This document shows, in pieces, positions 1 to 5,003 of a DNA stretch of 5,824 bases; within the stretch, counting starts at the first letter, position 1; each line of letters starts with the position of its first letter. The notes below the pieces were generated by a model. It was given only the letters and a program-made list of their open reading frames with translations. It had not been told where the DNA came from and searched no databases. The stretch covers positions 1 through 5,824 of the forward strand of contig JAGBFZ010000255.1 of NCBI GenBank assembly GCA_018110855.1. The letters are read 5' to 3'. Source of the stretch: Oscillospiraceae bacterium. GTDB lineage: Bacteria; Bacillota; Clostridia; Oscillospirales; Ruminococcaceae. Made by a program: the position numbers and the translations under genes.

Positions 1-501
1 ATTGAAGCGGCTTACAAGGCTCTGAACATTGCTCCCGGACTTAAACGCACCTTTGCCGCCGAAAAATGGGACTGCATTTCCTCGGAAATATGGCGTGAGG
101 AACGCACAAGGGCAATGGACAGCATTATCCGTGACAGCGATTTCTATGCATACGGCTATGACATTGATCCCGAATGTGTTTCCCTTTCCATGGACAACTG
201 TGCCAAGGCAGGCGTACGCAACAGGATCAGGATCGAGCGGGCGGACGTGAAGGATTACGTCAACAGGGATAACACTCTTACCGTCTGCAATCCCCCTTAT
301 GGTGAGAGACTTCTTGAGATCAAGGAAGCGGAGAAACTTTACGAAAAAATGGGAAAGGTTTTTCTTGCGGACAAAACTCACCCCTGCTCGATTATCGCTC
401 CTCATGAGGATTTCGAGAAATTCTTCGGAAAACGAGCCGACAAGCGGAGAAAGCTATACAACGGCATGATAAAATGCCAGCTGTTTTCCTACTATAAATG
501 A
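1..501 (+). CDS. Class I SAM-dependent RNA methyltransferase (RlmL/YpsC-like), 5' end missing
   Basis: The frame is open from base 1 and ends at TGA 499-501, giving the last 166 residues of a protein that begins outside the window. The visible part is the back half of a Rossmann methyltransferase. A GYDIDPEC segment (about residues 51-58 of the fragment) fits the acidic SAM-ribose-binding loop after motif I, and NPPYGER (bases 289-309) is the (N/D)PP(Y/F) catalytic motif of N2-guanine/N6-adenine methyltransferases. The C-terminal RRKLYNG...CQLFSYYK ending is typical of the THUMP-domain 23S rRNA guanine-N2 methyltransferases (RlmL/YpsC group), usually about 370-380 residues in Firmicutes, so more than half is missing on the left. 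By family knowledge it would methylate a guanine of 23S rRNA in the cytosol. The exact target cannot be read from this fragment. GC is near 50%, higher than the next gene's 5' part. A strong terminator follows directly, so it is not co-transcribed with the restriction genes. Confidence 0.88.
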   Translation: MEAAYKALNIAPGLKRTFAAEKWDCISSEIWREERTRAMDSIIRDSDFYAYGYDIDPECVSLSMDNCAKAGVRNRIRIERADVKDYVNRDNTLTVCNPPYGERLLEIKEAEKLYEKMGKVFLADKTHPCSIIAPHEDFEKFFGKRADKRRKLYNGMIKCQLFSYYK

Positions 502-503
502 TC

Positions 504-539
504 ACAGGGCTTGCGTTGTTTGCGCAAGCCCTGTTTTTT
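504..539 (+). terminator. Intrinsic terminator of the methyltransferase gene
   Basis: A perfect 12-bp stem (504-515 pairing with 523-534, ACAGGGCTTGCG and its complement) with a 7-base loop is followed by a run of six T (534-539). It starts two bases after the TGA of the methyltransferase gene and separates it from the restriction cassette. Confidence 0.93.
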
Positions 540-628
540 ACTGCGGGAGCAAGTAAATATTTGATCAGGTCAATAAAAATTTGAAATTGTATTTGTTAAT
601 AATTTTGGGTTTGAAAAATCATTCTCAG

Positions 629-657
629 TTGACATTTTCCGACAAAAATGATATAAT
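629..657 (+). promoter_or_regulatory. Consensus sigma-A promoter of the restriction operon
   Basis: TTGACA at 629-634 and TATAAT at 652-657 are both exact consensus hexamers, separated by the optimal 17 bp. Transcription should start near 664, leaving a leader of only about 24 bases before the ATG at 688. The spacer contains a small inverted repeat, CATTTT (633-638) and AAAATG (645-650), which could be an operator or chance in AT-rich DNA. No other strong promoter is visible before the second gene, so both genes probably depend on this one. Confidence 0.88.
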
Positions 658-675
658 TATTGTATATTTTTGTAT

Positions 676-680
676 GGAGG
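676..680 (+). promoter_or_regulatory. Ribosome-binding site that fixes the start of the McrB-like gene
   Basis: GGAGG at 676-680 lies 7 bases before ATG 688-690, an ideal distance. An in-frame TTG at 670 would give a longer protein, but the Shine-Dalgarno would then lie inside the coding region, and only a few bases separate that TTG from the expected transcription start. ATG 688 is therefore preferred. Confidence 0.9.
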
Positions 681-687
681 AAAAAAT

Positions 688-2448
688 ATGGCAAACTGGG
701 AAAATATTTATTCGCTGATTTCAAAACAAATCTCTGCAATCAAAAAAGCAAATAATTTTATTATTGATGACCTGAGCTATAATAACACACTTTCTACAGC
801 AGAAAATCAATTCAAAAGCTTATTCAGTGATGATAAATATGATATAAAATATGTAAAATCGTTAGGCAATTATACAAATTCCGGCAATGAAATCTTAGGC
901 ATTAATACAAACTGTTCTGATTCAATAAAAACTCTAAATACATCACATGATAAGATCAATGTTTTTCTTTTTGGAATAAACGGGCCGGGTATTGGCGAAT
1001 TTCCATTTCTCAATGGATATATTATATCATCTGAATTCAACAAAAAGCCCTTACAAAGTGACCATCTTATTTATAGAACCATTTCATTTCCTAATGGTGA
1101 AATGACTGATGTAAAGGATCGTTTCAACGCCCGGGAAGAAATTATCAGGGTGGAAAGAAGTATAACAAATAATCTTTCTATACCCGTCGATCCATATTAT
1201 CTTGTTTTCATAAGAATAACCGACAAAAACGATCCCACAAAGCTCGACCTTACCCCCTTGAAAAATTACCTCCTCTCCACTAATTCCAGAAACCTTATGG
1301 ACGTAAAATATAATTACACTATAAATCTTGGTGCTGAAAAAGTATCACCTGTAACCGACTTTACTCCAAGAAACGTTCTTTACAGCGGTGCTCCGGGAAC
1401 AGGAAAGAGCCACAAAGCCGAAGAGGTATGCCGCATGATAGTTACCGAAGGGCATAACTCGGAAAAGGACGGCTCAGTACAGATATCATCTGATGAAGAC
1501 TTGGGCAGGCTTATCACCAGAGTCACTTTCTACGAGGATTATTCCTACGAGAACTTTGTGGGCTGCTACAAGCCTGTGAAATCGGATGAGGACAGAAGCA
1601 GGATAACCTATGAATTCCGTCCCGGACCTTTTATCAATACCTATATAAATGCCATTAAGCATCCCACACAGAATTACTGTCTTATCATCGAAGAGATAAA
1701 CAGAGCAAAGGCTGCCTCAGTTTTCGGAGATATGTTCCAGCTTCTTGACAGAAACGGTGATGGTCAGAGTGATTATGATATCGTTCCCGATACAGAGCTT
1801 GACAGATATCTTTCCGAACAGCTCGGTGACAAATATAACGGTACTATGAGCCTTACACGAAATTTCTACATATATGCAACGATGAACAGCGCAGATCAGG
1901 GAGTTTCCCCCCTTGACTCCGCTTTCAAGCGTCGCTGGAGCTTTGTATATATGGATATAAAGCATCCCGAAAAGCTAAACGGCAACATTGCTCTGAAACA
2001 TGAAAACCAAAAAGTATCGCTCAGCTGGAATAAATTCAGAGAGCTTATCAATGACATCATTACAGGCGCAGATTATAATGAGGACAAGTGCCTTGGTGAA
2101 TGGTTCTTCAAACCTTCTGAGCTGACACAGATCAGTGATTATCTCAATGCAGATCCCACGAAAAGACTCGCAATGCCAAACCCCATGGCAGACAAGCTGT
2201 ATGCATATCTTTATCAGGATGTTTTCAGACATAGCTATGATATCATATTCAAAGAGAGCTTCAAAACCCTTTCCGAGCTAAGGGCAAGCGTGGCAAATTT
2301 CGATATCACCGATGTTATCAATATCAATAAAGAAGCCTTTAAAAAAGCTCTTGAAGATGAAAATAACAAGCCTGAACAGCAGGACAACTCTGCTCTATCC
2401 CCCGCCATCCCGGCTGCAAATGCTGATAGTAACGGAGCTAATGCATAA
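688..2448 (+). CDS. McrB-like AAA+ NTPase, motor subunit of a restriction system (LlaJI R1 / BsuMI YdiS type)
   Basis: This 586-residue protein has a C-terminal AAA+ domain of the McrB clade. Motifs seen: Walker A GAPGTGKS (234-241), the McrB-typical YENFVGCYKP (287-296), Walker B LIIEEINRA (332-340) with the EE pair for hydrolysis, and the sensor-1/signature stretch ATMNSADQ (397-404) leading into LDSAFKRRW (409-417), with arginines placed like arginine fingers. A helical lid follows, then an Asn/Ala/Pro-rich tail of about 30 residues. Residues 1 to about 225 match no family I recognise and, by position, should be the DNA- or target-recognition part. In McrBC, such rings hydrolyse GTP and translocate DNA for the McrC nuclease. 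GTP rather than ATP use is inferred here. The stop overlaps the next start (TAATG), indicating translational coupling. GC, counted by hand, rises from about 27% (721-960) to about 49% (1381-1620), suggesting a chimeric gene. Function is well supported; cognate target is unknown. Confidence 0.9.
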   Translation: MANWENIYSLISKQISAIKKANNFIIDDLSYNNTLSTAENQFKSLFSDDKYDIKYVKSLGNYTNSGNEILGINTNCSDSIKTLNTSHDKINVFLFGINGPGIGEFPFLNGYIISSEFNKKPLQSDHLIYRTISFPNGEMTDVKDRFNAREEIIRVERSITNNLSIPVDPYYLVFIRITDKNDPTKLDLTPLKNYLLSTNSRNLMDVKYNYTINLGAEKVSPVTDFTPRNVLYSGAPGTGKSHKAEEVCRMIVTEGHNSEKDGSVQISSDEDLGRLITRVTFYEDYSYENFVGCYKPVKSDEDRSRITYEFRPGPFINTYINAIKHPTQNYCLIIEEINRAKAASVFGDMFQLLDRNGDGQSDYDIVPDTELDRYLSEQLGDKYNGTMSLTRNFYIYATMNSADQGVSPLDSAFKRRWSFVYMDIKHPEKLNGNIALKHENQKVSLSWNKFRELINDIITGADYNEDKCLGEWFFKPSELTQISDYLNADPTKRLAMPNPMADKLYAYLYQDVFRHSYDIIFKESFKTLSELRASVANFDITDVININKEAFKKALEDENNKPEQQDNSALSPAIPAANADSNGANA

Positions 2449-3950
2449 TGGATGAGTTTTTTTATCGGGAAGGCGACGAATTCAAACACTCCAATGACAA
2501 TCGCTTCTGTCGTTATGCAGTAAATGGAAATAACAGGATCACAGCCGTGGGCAAAATTTATACTGACTGCGGATTATACTACTGTATGCCCAAATATCTG
2601 AAGCTAAATGCTGACAGCGATGAAAATAAAGCAGTGATAAAGGCACATATCGAGCTGATAGAGGATGTAATACGGATGATCCTTGATAAGAAAAAGGGCG
2701 ACAAAAGACTTGAAGAGATTATCGGCGGAAAAAGAATATTTTCCAATATCCCCAACAAATCCAAGTCTGAGCATTATGTAACTCCCGAATCTCTTGCTCA
2801 GGCGATCATCAGCGATTATATCAACAGCGGTATCTACCGTTATCAGGCTTCTGACACAGCAAAACACAAAAGAGGCAGGATAAAATGGGGCACTACCGTT
2901 TCACGCACTCAACCCCTTATGATAAATGACAACATCATCTACACCGATGTTTACAGAAAAAGGATTTACAGCGTTCCGGACGATGAAATAGCTATGCTGC
3001 ACTGTGCCATCCTGAAAAGATGTGCAGAAACAGCGGCGGGTGCGGGTGAAAGCATCAGCATACCCGATGATATGCCCTGCATCCCTGATAAAATGCTTGA
3101 TGATGCCGCTCATAAGGAAAGGCTGAAAAAAGCTGTCGAACAGAGACTCAGAATATCATATACAGACAGGGATATCTTCCTTCTCCGCGCTTTAAGGGCA
3201 TGGCTTGACCAGAGCAGATTCTACAAGGAAGAAAAAGCATATTTCATAAAATCATTCGATCTGTTCTGGGAATATCTGAATGACTCGGTATGGGGCAATA
3301 TTGATAATAAGAATTCCGATCATCCGATATACACCGTTTCAGAAAGCTGTATCAATGCAGGCAGCTATAATGGTGTCGGAGAGCAGAAGCCTGATACTCT
3401 CCACATATTCAGGCATGAGTCAGAGCTGTGCGCAGCAATATTTGATTCAAAATACTATGTACCGATCATCAAAAGAGATCAGCCCAATGAGATAAGCATC
3501 GTCTCTGCTCCCCCAAGCACTGATATAAACAAGCAGGCAGGTTACAAAAGCTCTATTCGCAAACACATCCAAGGCATGCTCAGCAATATTGATAAAGAAA
3601 AACGTCCCGTGCTGAAAATGAGCAATTCTTTCCTTATGCCTGCTGTATATTTCGGAAATGATAAAATACTTCTTCCTTCGGAATACTATGTAAATGATGA
3701 TTCATGTCCTCTGTATGAAATACGAGGACACGCAGGTCCGCCGAAATACAGCAGTCTTGACATCGAAATAGAAAAGCTGATATCCATATTCCCCAAAAGC
3801 AGCAGTCCCGAAACAAATGCAGCTTCTGAAGATGATGATAATGATATCATTGATCTGTGCATCGTATATCCTCATGTGCTTTATGAATGGTATCTGTCCG
3901 AAAGAAAAGTCACCAATGATGAAATATACACTTATTTCATAAAAAAATGA
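2448..3950 (+). CDS. McrC/LlaJI-family restriction endonuclease subunit (PD-(D/E)xK nuclease)
   Basis: A 500-residue protein that starts at ATG 2448-2450, sharing one base with the stop of the McrB-like gene; a GGAG at 2434-2437 sits 10 bases upstream. The N-terminal third carries GRIKWGTTVSRTQP (143-156), resembling the G-(R/E)-I-x-W segment of LlaJI R2 and BsuMI YdjA. The nuclease core has PD (D316) followed by IFDSKYYVP, where D333 and K335 fit the second acid and lysine of the PD-(D/E)xK site. Further on, DINKQAGY (359-366) matches the conserved D-I-x-K-Q helix after the core, and FLMP precedes the C-terminal part. No membrane segment or signal peptide is seen. It should cut DNA in a complex with the upstream AAA+ ring. 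Assignment to the McrC/LlaJI superfamily is strong; LlaJI rather than classical McrC is recognition from memory of the family pattern. No methyltransferase gene accompanies it in the window. Confidence 0.85.
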   Translation: MDEFFYREGDEFKHSNDNRFCRYAVNGNNRITAVGKIYTDCGLYYCMPKYLKLNADSDENKAVIKAHIELIEDVIRMILDKKKGDKRLEEIIGGKRIFSNIPNKSKSEHYVTPESLAQAIISDYINSGIYRYQASDTAKHKRGRIKWGTTVSRTQPLMINDNIIYTDVYRKRIYSVPDDEIAMLHCAILKRCAETAAGAGESISIPDDMPCIPDKMLDDAAHKERLKKAVEQRLRISYTDRDIFLLRALRAWLDQSRFYKEEKAYFIKSFDLFWEYLNDSVWGNIDNKNSDHPIYTVSESCINAGSYNGVGEQKPDTLHIFRHESELCAAIFDSKYYVPIIKRDQPNEISIVSAPPSTDINKQAGYKSSIRKHIQGMLSNIDKEKRPVLKMSNSFLMPAVYFGNDKILLPSEYYVNDDSCPLYEIRGHAGPPKYSSLDIEIEKLISIFPKSSSPETNAASEDDDNDIIDLCIVYPHVLYEWYLSERKVTNDEIYTYFIKK

Positions 3951-4000
3951 TCCCATCCGCTCGTGGCTATGTATATAGCTGCAAATGAATAATCAATAAG

Positions 4001-4054
4001 AAAGCTTCGCCGTCCGTTCGTTTTTACGAATAACGGCGAAGCTTTTGATTTTTT
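4001..4054 (+). terminator. Terminator of the restriction operon, possibly shared with the convergent gene
   Basis: A perfect 13-bp stem pairs 4001-4013 (AAAGCTTCGCCGT) with 4033-4045. After a small internal loop the hairpin continues with 5 more pairs (TTCGT 4017-4021 with ACGAA 4026-4030) around a TTTT loop. The stem runs into TTTT, and a further T-rich stretch (4048-4053) follows. It lies 50 bases after the nuclease stop. The minus-strand gene ends at 4087 pointing towards it, so the hairpin could also stop that transcript, though the minus-strand side has only a weak T tract. Confidence 0.85.
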
Positions 4055-4086
4055 CATTATTATACTGCATAATGAAGAATCGTTTT

Positions 4087-4275
4087 CTACTGATTTTCCG
4101 TATCAAAGGGCACCCACAATCCCGTGCTGCTTCTCACCATACCATCCTTGCGGCGGTCTATCTCTTCCATAAGCTTTTCGTCCATTTTCCGCTCAGCTTT
4201 ATCGAACAAATCCGATACGGCGGTCAGCTCCTCGTCTGAAAGCAGATCTGCATTTATATGCTTTATTTTTGGCAT
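4087..4275 (-). CDS. Small charged hypothetical protein, 62 residues
   Basis: Reading on the minus strand from ATG 4275-4273 to TAG 4089-4087, this frame encodes 62 residues. AGGGAG (4289-4284) lies 8 bases before the start, a good ribosome-binding site, and this is the main reason to accept so short a gene. The protein is rich in Asp, Glu, Lys and Arg and looks mostly helical: an acidic stretch (LSDEELTAVSDLFDKAERK, about 12-30) followed by a mixed-charge helix and a short C-terminal part with SSTGLWVPF. There are no cysteines, membrane segments or signal peptide. I do not recognise the family, and no function can be given. It converges on the restriction operon across the hairpin at 4001-4045 and lies just downstream of a decayed fragment on its own strand. 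It might belong to the older residents of the locus rather than to the restriction system. Confidence 0.6.
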   Translation of the reverse strand: MPKIKHINADLLSDEELTAVSDLFDKAERKMDEKLMEEIDRRKDGMVRSSTGLWVPFDTENQ

Positions 4276-4318
4276 GATTTTTTCTCCCTTATATTTGAAT
4301 AATTCGCAAAAAACAGCT

Positions 4319-4507
4319 TCATTTTTTTACAGGAATATACTCTCCCGCAATTATTATGAACGTACAATCGCTTAATTCATTATACCATATCCCCTTATCC
4401 ATTTCAATACCCGCAGTAACAAAACTATAAAAAAATCCATATCTATCATTTGATCTGGGATTTGTTTTAAAACTAAACGGGTCTCCCCGATTTGAAATGA
4501 ATACCCA
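4319..4507 (-). pseudogene. 5'-truncated protein remnant, possibly SUKH (SMI1/KNR4)-like
   Basis: The minus strand is open for 62 codons from TGG 4507-4505 to TGA 4321-4319. It has no usable start: the codon just before it is TAA, and the first internal ATG (4402-4400) leaves only 27 residues. The translation looks like a real C-terminal domain, not random AT-rich sequence: W-V-F-I-S-N-R-G-D-P-F near its beginning, an aromatic-rich strand (RYGFFYSF), then IWYNELSDCTFII. The order W-hydrophobic-GDP-hydrophobic, a later strand, then a hydrophobic segment recalls SUKH-superfamily domains, many of which are toxin-immunity proteins. That assignment is tentative. It ends 43 bases before the 62-residue gene on the same strand, and begins 8 bases after the sigma-like remnant ends. 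Most likely it is the tail of a gene whose front was deleted. Confidence 0.42.
4379..4407 (-). promoter_or_regulatory. Candidate sigma-A promoter for the 62-residue minus-strand gene
   Basis: On the minus strand TTGAAA (4407-4402) is followed after exactly 17 bp by TATAAT (4384-4379). It would start transcription near 4372, leaving a leader of about 97 bases. The match is good (5/6 and 6/6), but it lies inside the open remnant at 4319-4507, where the TATAAT comes from ordinary Tyr-Asn codons, so it may be chance. Confidence 0.45.
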
Positions 4508-4514
4508 TTATTTA

Positions 4515-4655
4515 TTATCCCTCATACATATCTCTCAGCTTTTCAAGTACCTTTTTTATCCTCGAAACGCAGGAACGGGAGCTGTTCAGCTTGCAGCGCG
4601 TCTGGGTTTTGACCACAGAACAATAAGCCGATGAGAACCCAAAAATTGCAGACTG
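4515..4655 (-). pseudogene. Decayed C-terminal piece of a sigma-70 factor (region 4.2, SigK/SigE-like)
   Basis: The minus strand is open from CAG 4655-4653 (preceded by TGA) to TAA 4517-4515, 46 residues with no plausible start codon and no ribosome-binding site. From base 4610 it reads KTQTRCKLNSSRSCVSRI, then KKVLEKLRDMYEG. This follows the end of sporulation sigma factors closely: their region 4.2 has KTQREIA, a turn, then ISRSYVSRIEK and a final L-x-KL helix. Relative to that pattern the remnant lacks two residues in the first helix of the helix-turn-helix and has Cys for the conserved Tyr, so it is unlikely to bind a -35 element. The preceding residues (IFGF) also fit the segment before region 4.2. 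Nothing recognisable as region 2 or 3 lies upstream (4656-5003). The comparison is from memory of SigE/SigK sequences. Most likely it is debris from a lost sigma gene. Confidence 0.58.
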
Positions 4656-4735
4656 TCAAAAAATGAAAGCCGCTCATTTTTATCTTGCATTAAAAATATT
4701 CATAAAATATCACTATAAATCGAGAGAATGGTTCA

Positions 4736-4760
4736 GTATAATTATTTTATACCATTATAC
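4736..4760. repeat. Short inverted repeat, GTATAAT-N11-ATTATAC
   Basis: The arms 4736-4742 and 4754-4760 are perfect complements with an 11-base spacer. The left arm contains TATAAT. It could be an operator for the downstream regulator or simply chance in AT-rich sequence. Confidence 0.3.
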
Positions 4761-4781
4761 ATTAAAATCCATATTTGCTTT

Positions 4782-4838
4782 GAGGTGATGATTTTGAATA
4801 ATAATATTACATCTCTCCCAAAATCACTCATTCGGTAA
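4782..4838 (+). other. Strong Shine-Dalgarno followed by a 14-codon reading frame
   Basis: GAGGTGAT (4782-4789) pairs with eight bases of the 16S rRNA 3' end, the best ribosome-binding site in the window. A TTG at 4794-4796 is well placed as start and opens a frame of 14 residues (MNNNITSLPKSLIR) ending at TAA 4836-4838; an ATG at 4788 in the same frame is too close to the site. No family is recognised. It could be a leader peptide, the first codons of a gene broken by a frameshift, or the relic of a deleted gene. Confidence 0.35.
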
Positions 4839-5003
4839 ATGTGCTTATGAACAAGAACAATTATGATGGATTCGGGCAGGGTAATAACGACAGTATGCAG
4901 CTTACACGATGATAAAGTACCCCCAAGACTGCATTACGGCATCATAATAACAAATTTTCGGAACACCATGCCAACTGATATTTCGGATAAAGGAATGAAT
5001 TAT

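Larger units (their letters stand above)
4656..5003. other. AT-rich intergenic region without a recognisable gene
   Basis: About 350 bases before the PucR-type gene. I see no complete gene, tRNA, riboswitch or terminator. It holds a small inverted repeat (4736-4760), a strong ribosome-binding site with a 14-codon frame (4782-4838), and a second short frame at 4847-4912 (21 residues, no convincing ribosome-binding site). No convincing -35/-10 pair for the PucR gene was found: TATAAT at 4737-4742 lacks a -35 at the right distance. Confidence 0.6.

Noticed and set aside
670..687. TTG start at 670 giving a McrB-like protein six residues longer
   Set aside because: The ribosome-binding site GGAGG (676-680) would fall inside the coding sequence and points clearly to ATG 688.
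1717..2489. Minus-strand open frames opposite the McrB-like gene
   Set aside because: They are antisense to a gene with clear AAA+ motifs, have no family resemblance and no ribosome-binding sites worth noting.
4265..4324. A 19-codon minus-strand frame (MKLFFANYSNIREKKSCQK) overlapping the start of the 62-residue gene, considered as a leader peptide
   Set aside because: It has no ribosome-binding site at a usable distance and is short enough to be chance.
4045..4375. Plus-strand open frames overlapping the 62-residue gene
   Set aside because: Their translations are Ser/Phe/Leu-rich in the manner of antisense reading, and they lack ribosome-binding sites; the minus-strand frame has a good one.
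4736..4742. TATAAT as -10 of a promoter for the PucR-type gene
   Set aside because: There is no -35-like hexamer 16-18 bp upstream and no extended -10.
4863..5003. In-frame extension of the PucR-type gene to ATG 4863 or 4968
   Set aside because: The extra residues do not resemble PucR proteins, neither ATG has a good ribosome-binding site, and AAGGAA at 4990-4995 fits ATG 5004.
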